Positions 17,129 through 25,626 of a stretch of 39,138 nucleotides of DNA are shown here, one piece after another. Both the position numbers and the translations under genes were made by a program. The stretch is from the NCBI GenBank assembly GCA_903916735.1, contig CAIWXX010000160.1, positions 1-39,138 of the forward strand. Direction: 5' to 3'. The notes under the pieces were generated by a model, which was given only the letters and a program-made list of their open reading frames with translations, made no database searches and was not told where the DNA came from. This stretch comes from an uncultured Acidobacteriota bacterium (GTDB lineage Bacteria; Acidobacteriota; CAIWXX01). The first letter of the stretch is position 1. Each line of letters starts with the position of its first letter.

Positions 17129-20100
17129 ATGACCTCAAATCCTGTTCGCGCCAAAGATGCCCGGACGATCTCAATCGAGATCGACCATCGCGCCGTCGGT
17201 TGCCCGGAAGGCCTCACGGTGCTGAGGGCCGCTGAGTTGAACGGGGTCTATGTTCCATCACTCTGTTCTCACAAAGATCTATCTCCCTTCGGTGGATGCC
17301 GCCTCTGTGTCGTGGAGATTGGTGGAATGCGCGGTTATCCACTGGCCTGCAGCACGATTGTTCAGGAAGGTATGAAGATACTGACTGAAACGACGGCGCT
17401 GCGAGAAATGAGGCGGGAGATACTGGAGCTGATTCTGAGTGAGCACCCGTCGAGCTGCCTCGTGTGCGGCGAGAAAGCCGCATGCCAGGGGAACGTGCAT
17501 ACGGTGCGAAAGTCCGGCGTCAGCACGGGATGCCGTTACTGCCCCAACGACGCGCAGTGCGAACTCCAGACACTCGTCGAAAAGTTGGGCGTGACCGAAA
17601 TTCATTACCCTGTGTACTACCGTGAATATGAGCCTGAACACGAGGACGCATTTTTTGATAGAGATTACAACATCTGCATCCTGTGCGGCCGCTGCGTTCG
17701 AATGTGCCAGGAAGTGCGCGGAACATCGGTGCTCGCCTTCAAGCACCGAGGCCCCAAGACACAGATCGGCCCGGCTTTCGGAAGGAACCATGTGGAGGCC
17801 GGATGCGAGTTTTGTGGCGCCTGTGTCTCTGTCTGCCCGACGGGCACACTCGCGGACAAGGCTTCGAAGTGGGATGGCCAGCCTGACGGATTCGAAGTCT
17901 CCACATGCCCCTTCTGCGCGCTGGGCTGTCAGATCGAGCTTCTTCATAAGGACGGACGTCTGTCGAAGGTTCATCCGCACTTGGACCCCGAGATCAATGA
18001 CGGGCAACTCTGCGTGCGCGGGCGATTCTGCCTCCCCGAAACCACTCATAATCACCAACGAGCTCGAAAGCCGGTGCTTAAGCGTGGTCAATATTTCCGT
18101 GATGTGAGTTGGCCGGAAGCGTTGGACGATGTTGCATCGCATCTCAAGGGTGTCAAGCCTGATGAGATCCTGATGGTCGTCTCGCCGGACCTCACCAACG
18201 AGAGCCTCTACAAGGCTCAGAAGTTCATCCGATCCGTTTTGAATTCAAACAGCATCGATTCCACTGCGCGCTGGGCTCTGCCCGGCGGGCCCGGCCTGTG
18301 GGCTGAGCTTTTTTCGCGGCCCATCTCGATCAAGAGCATCGCTCACGCCGATGCCATCATTGCGGTCGGTCTTGATTCGAGGTTCTCCTTCTCCGTGGCG
18401 GGGGTGGAAATCCGACGCGCCTTGAAAGAAGGCGCGACACTGGTGACCATTGATCCACGCGATTCCAATCTGGCTCGATACACCAAACATTGGTTGCGGC
18501 CTCGCCCGGGCGCTGAAGGGAATTTGCTCCGCGTCCTGGCTGAGAGCCTCCTCACTGGAAAACCAGTCTCACAGGGAGCCGTCGACAAGAGTGGCGTTGA
18601 TAAGAGTACAGTGGAAAGGGCCATCGAGGTTCTTGCTGCCGGCAAGGAGCTTGCCGTCATCGTGGGGCCCACTGCCTTTGCAGTCGATGCAAACCATGAG
18701 CTCGGCGACGCTCTTCTCAAGCTTGCAGAGCGGGAGAGGACGACGATCCTTCCCCTCTATCAGGGTACCAATACCAGAGGCGCACTCGAGCTCGGCGTTT
18801 TTGGGGAATTGCTCCCGGGGCTTGAAAGAGCCAAGGATCGCGGTGTATCGCTTGCTGATTTATTGGAGGGTCGGGCAAAGCCGAAAGTTCTTTTTCTTGT
18901 CGGGGAGTCTCCCTTCTTCGTACGTCCGGACTGCGACTACATCATCGCTCAGGACACCTACAAGCCGCCTTTCGAAGTGGATGCATTTCTGCCGGCTGCC
19001 AGTTTCGCGGAGAGCGATGGGACGCTCACCAACATCGAAGGCAGGATTCAGCGGGTCGTCAGAATCGAGAATTTGCCGGATGGCGCGAGCATGGGATTTG
19101 CGCGTCCCGATTGGTTCATTTTCGACGCGCTCGCTGAGAAACTTGGTCACGCCGAGCCTCCCTCCGAGAACGCGAGCCAGATCCTCAAAGAGATCAGCGA
19201 AAAAGTTGCAGGGTTCCCGGCAACCCCCGACCGTCAACCTCGAAAGCTCCAGCCCGCCTCACGCATCCCCTGGGACACGCCCCGCATGGCTTCTCATGAA
19301 ACCAATGGATTCCGCCTTATTCTCGAGCCTGGTGGATTTCGCCATCGCGGAATCGACATGAGATTCGTGGTCGAGGGGCTTTCGGAATTGGCGCTCGAAG
19401 AGGGCTTCCGCCTCCATCCCGCCGATCTGGAAGAGCTCGGCATCAAGAACGGCGAGATCGCCGTCCTGCGCGCTGACGGCGTGGAGGTTTTCGGCCCGGT
19501 CAAAGCCGATCCCGATTGCCCCGGCGGTTCAGTTTATGTTTATCGCCCTTTCGCTTATGGTGGCCTGCCCCACAGAAGCAACCTCGAACCGCTCTATCGC
19601 CTTGGTGAAAGCCTGCTCACGGCGACAATCGCTCCAGCGGGCTCGTCACAACCTCAGGGAATCACGCGGCCGGCATCCATGGGCGCCGGTGGAGAATCAG
19701 CGCCGCCTGACAGTTACAAAATTATTGAACGTCGCATGATCGTTCCGAATCTGCATGAGTTCATCGTGGAAGCGCCGCTGGTTACGATGGCAGTTCAACC
19801 GGGGAATTTTATTATTCTGCGACCCGATGTGACTGGGGAACGCGTGCCTTTGACGGTGGCCGATTGGAATCCTGATGCTGGAACAGTGACGTCAATTTTC
19901 CTTCAGGTCGGCGCATCGACAGCCAAGCTCGCACGCCTCAAGCCAGGCGACACAATTCCCACTTACGCCGGCCCGCTCGGCAGGGAAACTGAGATCGCCA
20001 ACTACGGGACTGTGCTCTGCATCGGAGGCTGCTATGGCATTGGAAGTATCTACCCGGTTGCTCGCGCTCTTCACAACGCCGGCAATACAGTCTATTCATT

Positions 20101-20545
20101 TCTCGAAGGGCGAAGCCGATATCTCCTCTACTGGCAGGATAAATTCAGGCTCGTTTCCACGAAGGTCTTCGAAATCACCCGGGACGGTTCGGCCGGTTAC
20201 AAAGGTCACATCTCTCGCCTCCCGGAAATTCTCACATTGGAGAAAATCAAGCCCGACCGCATCTTCGTCAACGGTTGCACATTCTTGATGATGAGGACAT
20301 CTGAAATAACACGCGAGCTCGGGATCAAGACGATCGTCAATATGAATCCGATCATGATCGATGGAACAGGAATGTGCGGGGTCTGCCGTTTGACGGTGGC
20401 CGGCAAAACAAAATTCGCCTGTGTCGACGGCCCTGACTTCGACGGCCACGAAGTCGACTGGGAAGAGTTCCTCAACCGGAGAAAGACATATAACCTCGAA
20501 GAGGTTCAGCCTTTACGCAGGAGCGGCTGTGCTTCGCATTACTGA
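17129..20545 (+). CDS. NuoG-NfnA (SudB) fusion: multi-cluster iron-sulfur and FAD/NAD(P) oxidoreductase
   Basis: 1138 residues. In order: plant-type [2Fe-2S] (cysteines about 46, 57, 60, 74); His-Cys [4Fe-4S] region (HPSSCLVCG and SGVSTGCRYCPNDAQC, about 106-144); 2x[4Fe-4S] (about 183-237); a Mo/W-bisMGD-type [4Fe-4S] domain (CPFCALGC, final Cys near 295); a molybdopterin-oxidoreductase-like domain to about 840; then, from about 860, a complete NfnA/SudB/PyrK-like FAD- and NAD(P)-binding module with a C-terminal [2Fe-2S] site (DGTGMCGVCR ... FACVDGPDFDG). The Mo-like domain has no Cys or Sec at the usual active-site position, only two Cys far apart, so like NuoG it is probably structural. 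RBS GGGAG lies at 17119. The fusion physically joins the NADH-side and the NADP/ferredoxin-side of two enzymes. NfnB follows 17 bases later. Confidence 0.9.
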   Translation: MTSNPVRAKDARTISIEIDHRAVGCPEGLTVLRAAELNGVYVPSLCSHKDLSPFGGCRLCVVEIGGMRGYPLACSTIVQEGMKILTETTALREMRREILELILSEHPSSCLVCGEKAACQGNVHTVRKSGVSTGCRYCPNDAQCELQTLVEKLGVTEIHYPVYYREYEPEHEDAFFDRDYNICILCGRCVRMCQEVRGTSVLAFKHRGPKTQIGPAFGRNHVEAGCEFCGACVSVCPTGTLADKASKWDGQPDGFEVSTCPFCALGCQIELLHKDGRLSKVHPHLDPEINDGQLCVRGRFCLPETTHNHQRARKPVLKRGQYFRDVSWPEALDDVASHLKGVKPDEILMVVSPDLTNESLYKAQKFIRSVLNSNSIDSTARWALPGGPGLWAELFSRPISIKSIAHADAIIAVGLDSRFSFSVAGVEIRRALKEGATLVTIDPRDSNLARYTKHWLRPRPGAEGNLLRVLAESLLTGKPVSQGAVDKSGVDKSTVERAIEVLAAGKELAVIVGPTAFAVDANHELGDALLKLAERERTTILPLYQGTNTRGALELGVFGELLPGLERAKDRGVSLADLLEGRAKPKVLFLVGESPFFVRPDCDYIIAQDTYKPPFEVDAFLPAASFAESDGTLTNIEGRIQRVVRIENLPDGASMGFARPDWFIFDALAEKLGHAEPPSENASQILKEISEKVAGFPATPDRQPRKLQPASRIPWDTPRMASHETNGFRLILEPGGFRHRGIDMRFVVEGLSELALEEGFRLHPADLEELGIKNGEIAVLRADGVEVFGPVKADPDCPGGSVYVYRPFAYGGLPHRSNLEPLYRLGESLLTATIAPAGSSQPQGITRPASMGAGGESAPPDSYKIIERRMIVPNLHEFIVEAPLVTMAVQPGNFIILRPDVTGERVPLTVADWNPDAGTVTSIFLQVGASTAKLARLKPGDTIPTYAGPLGRETEIANYGTVLCIGGCYGIGSIYPVARALHNAGNTVYSFLEGRSRYLLYWQDKFRLVSTKVFEITRDGSAGYKGHISRLPEILTLEKIKPDRIFVNGCTFLMMRTSEITRELGIKTIVNMNPIMIDGTGMCGVCRLTVAGKTKFACVDGPDFDGHEVDWEEFLNRRKTYNLEEVQPLRRSGCASHY

Positions 20546-20562
20546 GGCTGGGAGGAGAGGCC

Positions 20563-21957
20563 ATGCCGGCCAAGACCATCGATCCTAAGAAGCGGCCAAT
20601 GCCGAAACAGGAGCCCTTCGAGCGGGTCAGGAATTTTGATGAGGTGGCTCTTGGGTACACCCCCGAGCTGGCTCGCGAAGAAGCCTCTCGCTGTCTTGTT
20701 TGCAAGAATCCGCATTGCGTCGAGGGATGTCCTGTCGGCATCGACATCCCGGGTTTCATCAAACACATTGTCGATGGCGATTTCAGCGGGGGCATTAGAA
20801 AGATCAAAGAGAGAAACGCTCTGCCGGCGGTCTGCGGCCGGGTGTGCCCGCAAGAGGAACAGTGCGAGAAGGTATGCGTGCTCGGGAAGAAGCACGAGCC
20901 TGTTGCCATCGGGCGGCTCGAACGTTTCCTCGCCGATCGGGAAGCAGCCGGCGGATTGATCGAGAAGCCGGATATTGTATCGACAAACGGGCGGCGAATA
21001 GCCATCGTGGGCTCGGGACCCGCGGGAATAACCGTGGCGAGTGATCTGGTGTTGCTGGGGTACAGGGTGACAATGTTCGAAGCGCTCCATGAAGCAGGAG
21101 GCGTTCTCACATATGGCATCCCTGAATTCCGTCTGCCCAAGGCCATCGTGCGGCGCGAAGTGGAATACGTGAAGAGCCTTGGAGTGAAGCTCTATCTCGA
21201 TTACATCGTCGGCAAGACCAGGACGGTGAACGCTCTTCAAAATGAGTTCGACGGAATCTTCATCGGCGCCGGCGCGGGGTTGCCGTGGTTCATGGAAATT
21301 CCAGGCGAAAATCTGAACGGCGTTTACTCGGCTAACGAATATCTGACGCGCTGCAATCTGATGAAGGGATTTCTCTTCCCGGCCTACAACACGCCGCTCA
21401 AGCGAGCATCCCGTGTCGCCGTCTTCGGCGGCGGGAACGTGGCGATGGACGCGGCACGCACGGCACTGCGACTTGGCGCCGACGAAGTGCATATAGTCTA
21501 TCGACGCAGCCGGAGCGAGCTGCCGGCGCGATTGGAAGAGGTCGAGAATGCCGAAGAGGAAGGTGTAATCTTCGACTATCTCACCCTCCCCACCAGACTC
21601 ATCGGCAACGAGAGGGGATGGCTCACGGACATCGAGTGTTTGAGGATGGAGCTCGGCGAACCGGATGAGTCCGGGCGCCGCCGACCCATCGCGGTCAAGG
21701 GGTCCGAATTTCTCATGAAAGTGGACGCTGCTGTTTGTGCGATCGGAAACAGTCCGAACCCGCTCATTCCGATGACGACGCCGGGACTGACCATCGGCAA
21801 GAAGGGAAACATTGTCGCCGATGAAGCGACGGGCTTGACCTCCCGCGAGAAAATCTGGGCGGGAGGCGATGTGGTCACCGGCGCCGCCACCGTCATCAGC
21901 GCAATGGGAGCAGGCAGAAAAGCTGCCAGGTCCATTCATGAAACATTATCGAAATAA
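20563..21957 (+). CDS. NfnB / SudA / GltA-type NADPH-dependent FAD oxidoreductase subunit
   Basis: 464 residues, the normal length for NfnB, SudA and homotetrameric GltA. The N-terminal iron-sulfur domain carries RCLVCKNPHCVEGCPVGIDI and AVCGRVCPQEEQCEKVC. The FAD motif is VGSGPAGITVASDLVLLG with GGVLTYGIPEFRLPK. The NADPH motif is VAVFGGGNVAMDAARTALRLG. The FAD-closing part includes IWAGGDVVTGAATVISAMG. In NfnAB this subunit oxidises NADPH and bifurcates electrons to ferredoxin and, through NfnA, to NAD. Here the NfnA partner is fused to the preceding NuoG-like protein, so this is its obvious partner. Strong GGAGGAGAGG site. Confidence 0.93.
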   Translation: MPAKTIDPKKRPMPKQEPFERVRNFDEVALGYTPELAREEASRCLVCKNPHCVEGCPVGIDIPGFIKHIVDGDFSGGIRKIKERNALPAVCGRVCPQEEQCEKVCVLGKKHEPVAIGRLERFLADREAAGGLIEKPDIVSTNGRRIAIVGSGPAGITVASDLVLLGYRVTMFEALHEAGGVLTYGIPEFRLPKAIVRREVEYVKSLGVKLYLDYIVGKTRTVNALQNEFDGIFIGAGAGLPWFMEIPGENLNGVYSANEYLTRCNLMKGFLFPAYNTPLKRASRVAVFGGGNVAMDAARTALRLGADEVHIVYRRSRSELPARLEEVENAEEEGVIFDYLTLPTRLIGNERGWLTDIECLRMELGEPDESGRRRPIAVKGSEFLMKVDAAVCAIGNSPNPLIPMTTPGLTIGKKGNIVADEATGLTSREKIWAGGDVVTGAATVISAMGAGRKAARSIHETLSK

Positions 21958-22011
21958 ACAAGTGGGGCCGAATCTGCTGATGACTGGAGAGCCAATGATG
22001 GAGCTGTGGGT

Positions 22012-22356
22012 ATGAAATTGTCCGAAATCAAAGATCTTCTCAAATGTGAAGTGCTGGCTGGTGCCGACGCCCTCGAAACCGATATCGACACGGCCGTTGC
22101 TTCGGATGCGATGAGCGTTGTGCTCGCTTCGCCTTATCCCCGAGCCTTGTTGATCACCGGACTCACAAACATCCAGTCGGTACGGACGGCGCAGATATCC
22201 TTCATCTCATCCATCCTCTATGTGCGGGGCACGCGTCCTAACGATACCACTGTTCAGCTGGCGCGCGACAATAAAATGGTTCTGCTCGCGACAGATACCG
22301 GTATGTTCAACAGCTGCGGCCTTCTACATAATCGCGGTATCAAGGGCGTCATCTAA
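22012..22356 (+). CDS. DRTGG-domain protein (copy 2)
   Basis: A 114-residue stand-alone DRTGG domain: LLKCEVLAGADALETDIDTA, VASDAMSVVLASPYPRALLI, LYVRGTRPNDTTVQLARDN, ending in NSCGLLHNRGIKGVI. It is a paralogue of the 14394 gene, though closer to the DRTGG form in HPr-kinase-like neighbours. GGAG at 21999-22002 precedes ATG 22012. The next gene starts at GTG 22358, one base after this stop codon. The pair DRTGG plus RsbW-type ATPase is a typical small signalling set beside hydrogenase-like genes. Confidence 0.88.
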   Translation: MKLSEIKDLLKCEVLAGADALETDIDTAVASDAMSVVLASPYPRALLITGLTNIQSVRTAQISFISSILYVRGTRPNDTTVQLARDNKMVLLATDTGMFNSCGLLHNRGIKGVI

Positions 22357-22357
22357 A

Positions 22358-22795
22358 GTGACCGAGGAACTTCTCAGAAGAACTTTCGAATTGCGTGGAC
22401 GCGACTTCGAAAATGCGGGAGAGAAATCGACCGAGGTCACCTCGATTCTGAAGGAGCTCGATATCGATCCCGACGTCATCCTGCGCGTCGGCGTCGTCAC
22501 ATTCGAAGCGGAAATGAATGTTGTGATGTATGCGGATAAGGCGATATTGTCCTTCATCCTGACGGACGATGAAATCGCCATCGAGGTCGCCGACCAGGGA
22601 CCAGGGATTCCGAACATTGAATTGGCGATGCAGCCCGGCTACTCAACTGCCTCCGACGAAATGCGCGAAATGGGATTCGGATATGGCATGGGGCTCCCGA
22701 ACATCAAGAAGAACTCCGACGAGTTTTTCCTGGAATCTCAGGTAGGGAAAGGGACGAAAGTGTATTGCATGATCCGGCTGAACTCCAATGGCTGA
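22358..22795 (+). CDS. RsbW-type ATPase (anti-sigma factor/serine kinase-like, HATPase_c)
   Basis: 145 residues, a single GHKL-type ATPase domain. The N-box lies in VVTFEAEMNVVMYA (Glu and Asn present), the G1 box is VADQGPGIPN and the G2 box is MGFGYGMGLPN, so ATP binding is probably intact. Proteins of this size act as anti-sigma factors or Ser/Thr kinases on small partners. No STAS-domain antagonist or sigma factor is in the window, so the target is unknown. GTG start directly after the DRTGG stop. The last 8 bases overlap the start of the hydrogenase-like gene, which points to coupled expression. Confidence 0.88.
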   Translation: MTEELLRRTFELRGRDFENAGEKSTEVTSILKELDIDPDVILRVGVVTFEAEMNVVMYADKAILSFILTDDEIAIEVADQGPGIPNIELAMQPGYSTASDEMREMGFGYGMGLPNIKKNSDEFFLESQVGKGTKVYCMIRLNSNG

Positions 22796-24095
22796 GCTCA
22801 CTCACGGATTTAAAATCGACCGGGAAAAGTGCAAGGGGTGCCTTGCCTGCATGCGGGTCTGCCCGACTCACGCGATCCGGGTCAAAGACGGCAAGGCGCG
22901 TTATAAGCCCGATCATTGCATTGACTGTGGAGTTTGTCTCACGGCGTGCCCGTGGAACTCAATCGGCGCGACGACGTGGTCCGTCGAGGACCTCAGCCGG
23001 TTCAAGTTCAAAGTGGCTGTGCCGTGCCCCGTTCTGTTCGGGCAGTTTCCGACAGGGATCACGCCGGCCAACATCGTCGACGGGTTGCTCACGCTTGGGT
23101 TCGATGCTGTTTGGGATTATTCGGTTGAGATCGATCTGGTGGCGCGGGCGATTCAGGAGTATGTGGAGAAGTGGAAGGGAGCGACGCCGTTGATCTCCAT
23201 TTCGTGCCCTGTCGTAGTGCGACTGGTGCAGGTTTCCTATCCGCGGATGGCCGATCAGCTCATCCCCATCCAGCTTCCACGCGAAATCGCCGGCCGCGAA
23301 GTCAAGCGACGGTACTCCGCGGATCTCGGCTTGAATCGAGACGATATCGCGGCCATCTATATCACGCCTTGCCAGGCCAAGACGATTTCCATATTGCAGC
23401 CCGCGGAGGGAGCGGTGAGCCATCTGGACGGCACGCTGGGGATCACCGACGTTTACAACGCTGTCCTCGCTTATGCGAGTCTGCAGAAGGACGAAACAAG
23501 CAAGAGCGGTCATCGTCCGATCATCCGCAACTCGACATTTCTCCGGTTACATGCAAGTGAAGGGTTAGGGCACCTTCTGCCCGTGCATCGATATCTGCGC
23601 GTGACGGGACTAGCGAACACGATTCATGTCTTCAACGACATCGAGAAAGGGAAGCTACGGAATGTGGACTTCCTCGAGGCCTACAGCTGCTGGAGCGGAT
23701 GTTCGGGAGGCAATCTGACGGTCGCGAATGTGTATGTCACGCGGAGTAAATTCCACTCACTGGCTCGAAATCTGCCGGAAATGGATGCTGAAACTCAGAC
23801 GGAAGTCGAGAGGCGTTACTCGATCGAGGACTTTACACTCGATGCGCCCATTCGACCTCGCCCCATCAAAGGCCGGACGGCAGGGACCCTCAAGGAAAAA
23901 GTGCAAATGGTCCAGCTGGCAGAATCCACGCTGGCCGGCTTACCCGGGCTCAATTGCGGTCTCTGCGGAGCGCCGACGTGCAAGGAACTGGCACGGGATG
24001 TCAGCATCGGCGAAGCTGCCAAGCAGGACTGCATCCTCCTTTCCAAGAACCGCCTGCAGGAGCTTCAACGAACCTATCTGCGCGAAACGGAATAG
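22788..24095 (+). CDS. [FeFe]-hydrogenase-like protein (group C/D-type, putative H2/redox sensor)
   Basis: 435 residues. Two [4Fe-4S] motifs at the N-terminus (CKGCLACMRVCP, CIDCGVCLTACP) lead to the hydrogenase large-subunit C-terminal domain. All four expected ligands of the H-cluster cubane are present: Cys in SISCP (about 139), TPCQAK (about 195), and both Cys of SCWSGCSGG (about 300, 304). But the proton-transfer Cys of TSCCP is Ser here, the Met of MPC is Thr, and the acidic residue after the L2 lysine is missing. A further Fe-S motif NCGLCGAPTC lies near 390, as in sensory-type group C/D proteins. There is no PAS or GGDEF tail and no maturase (HydEFG) in the window. Sensing, not turnover, is the likelier role. 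Confidence 0.85.
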   Translation: MAELTHGFKIDREKCKGCLACMRVCPTHAIRVKDGKARYKPDHCIDCGVCLTACPWNSIGATTWSVEDLSRFKFKVAVPCPVLFGQFPTGITPANIVDGLLTLGFDAVWDYSVEIDLVARAIQEYVEKWKGATPLISISCPVVVRLVQVSYPRMADQLIPIQLPREIAGREVKRRYSADLGLNRDDIAAIYITPCQAKTISILQPAEGAVSHLDGTLGITDVYNAVLAYASLQKDETSKSGHRPIIRNSTFLRLHASEGLGHLLPVHRYLRVTGLANTIHVFNDIEKGKLRNVDFLEAYSCWSGCSGGNLTVANVYVTRSKFHSLARNLPEMDAETQTEVERRYSIEDFTLDAPIRPRPIKGRTAGTLKEKVQMVQLAESTLAGLPGLNCGLCGAPTCKELARDVSIGEAAKQDCILLSKNRLQELQRTYLRETE

Positions 24096-24103
24096 GCGGC
24101 ACT

Positions 24104-24290
24104 GAAGCGGATCCATCTTGGTACGTCGATGAAAAATTCCAACAGCTATGCCGGCGCAATTATGAAAATTTGTTGGAAGGCGGGATTGCAGTCCTTCCAA
24201 TAGGCGAAAATTTGCGACCCGCAATTCCGGCCGCACGTCGAGGAGGCCAAGCAGGAAATCGCCCGGTTGAAGAATGAAATTGGGCAGTAA
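24104..24290 (+). pseudogene. Relic of an unidentified gene (3' end)
   Basis: Two protein-like stretches in different frames meet here. DPSWYVDEKFQQLCRRNYEN and LLEGGIAVLP come first. Then, in another frame after a TAG, AKICDPQFRPHVEEAKQEIA continues and closes with RLKNEIGQ and a TAA at 24288-24290. Both look like parts of one helical protein split by a frameshift, ending in a coiled-coil tail. I cannot name the family. No start or ribosome site is evident. The 175 bases after it, up to the ATPase gene, hold nothing recognisable. Confidence 0.35.
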
Positions 24291-24465
24291 GGCCTCTGCG
24301 GCCTTCCTGGTCGTTCGGACGGCTCCTGAAAGGCCGGATACCACGAATGGAGCCGTCAGGCTGCAACAAAGCCCGATGGCTACAAGAAAGCCGGACAAAC
24401 GACGTCATTATCATTACCTTGAAATTTCTGTTGATGCCGCTGAATTTTCAAGATAGCATACGGTC

Positions 24466-25626
24466 ATGATCGAACGACTCAAGGAACACGAAACCCTGCG
24501 ACGGCTCATTGCCAGGCACCCGGTTGTGGGTATCATCGGTGCGCGCCAGGTCGGCAAGACAACCTTGGCCCGCTCATTCGTCCGGACAACTCACGAGCCA
24601 TATTCTTTTTTTGATTTGGAGAATTCCGAGGACTTGGCGCGTCTCAGCGACCCTCTCTTTACGCTCAAGAAACTCAAGGGCCTTATTGTCATCGACGAAG
24701 TCCAACGGCTTCCGGGGATTTTTTCAGCGCTCCGCGTACTTGTTGATCGGCCCCGACCGTCTGCCCGTTTCCTGGTATTGGGAAGCGCCTCTCCAAAACT
24801 GCTTCGCCAAAGTTCGGAAACACTCGCCGGACGCATCTTCTATCATGAGGTCACCGGATTTGGGGTCGATGAAGTGGGAATAGGCAATCATGAGCGACTC
24901 TGGGTTCGCGGAGGGTTCCCCCGGTCCTATCTGGATCGGACTGCCGATGGAAGCCTGGAATGGCGGCAGGAATTCATCACCACGTTTCTGGAACGAGACC
25001 TCCCTCAACTGGGCATCGCCTTCCCGGCCATCACCATGCGCCGGTTCTGGAATATGCTCGCCCATTGCCACGGTCAAATCTGGAACTCATCCGAATTCGG
25101 CCGCGCTTTCGGTGTGGCCGACACCACTGTACGGAGATATCTCGATGCTCTGGTGGCCGCCATGGTCATTCGAACGCTTCAACCCTGGCACGAAAATATA
25201 ACCAAGCGTCAGGTCAAATCGCCGAAGATCTACCTGAGCGACAGTGGGCTTCTCCACGCACTGCTCAACATGACGACACTTCATGACCTGGAAGGGCACC
25301 CGAAAATCGGCGCTTCCTGGGAGGGATTTGTCATCAATCAGATCATTCGCCATCTTCGCATCCGTGCTGAAGAATGCTATTTCTGGGCTACTCATGCCGG
25401 TAGTGAGCTGGATCTCCTGGTGATCAGAGGAAATAGGAGGCTGGGGTTCGAGATCAAACGCAGCAGTTCGCCACAGCCGACTCCATCCATTCGTCATGCA
25501 ATGGCAGACTTGAAACTCAACCGACTGAACATCATTCATGCAGGGGACGAAACCTTCGAAATGACAAAAGGCGTGAGGGCCGTCGCATTTTGCAGATTGC
25601 TTGAAGATCTCGGCCCCATCCGCTGA
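24466..25626 (+). CDS. AAA ATPase with DUF4143 domain
   Basis: 386 residues in the common AAA_14 plus DUF4143 arrangement. Walker A is GARQVGKTT (about 26-34) and Walker B is LIVIDEVQRLPG. The RxxxLGSASPKLL part with the sensor region follows. The DUF4143 half begins around 170-200 (FLERDLPQLGIAFP, GVADTTVRRYLDALVAA) and ends in a small PD-(D/E)XK-like beta region with SELDLLVIRGNRRLGFEIKR. Such proteins are widespread in accessory regions and are often linked to mobile or toxin-antitoxin-like contexts; their function is not known. The gene is flanked by two decayed genes, so it may be a recent insertion. Confidence 0.9.
   Translation: MIERLKEHETLRRLIARHPVVGIIGARQVGKTTLARSFVRTTHEPYSFFDLENSEDLARLSDPLFTLKKLKGLIVIDEVQRLPGIFSALRVLVDRPRPSARFLVLGSASPKLLRQSSETLAGRIFYHEVTGFGVDEVGIGNHERLWVRGGFPRSYLDRTADGSLEWRQEFITTFLERDLPQLGIAFPAITMRRFWNMLAHCHGQIWNSSEFGRAFGVADTTVRRYLDALVAAMVIRTLQPWHENITKRQVKSPKIYLSDSGLLHALLNMTTLHDLEGHPKIGASWEGFVINQIIRHLRIRAEECYFWATHAGSELDLLVIRGNRRLGFEIKRSSSPQPTPSIRHAMADLKLNRLNIIHAGDETFEMTKGVRAVAFCRLLEDLGPIR

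Noticed and set aside
17129-20545. Formate dehydrogenase alpha subunit
   Set aside because: The Fe-S and molybdopterin-like domains resemble FdhA, but there is no Cys or Sec at the active-site position and the order of N-terminal clusters is that of NuoG.
20539-21939. Long open frame (466 codons) on the minus strand
   Set aside because: It mirrors the NfnB gene exactly on the opposite strand, has no recognisable domains, and is explained by the codon bias of the true gene.
22788-24095. Catalytic bifurcating hydrogenase HydA
   Set aside because: The L1 proton-transfer Cys, the L2 Met and the acidic residue are changed, and the C-terminal Fe-S motif is of the sensory type; it is listed as hydrogenase-like only.
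24173-24200. TTGGAAGG/CCTTCCAA hairpin as terminator of the redox operon
   Set aside because: The stem is only 8 bp with a 12-base loop, has no T-run, and lies inside a gene relic.
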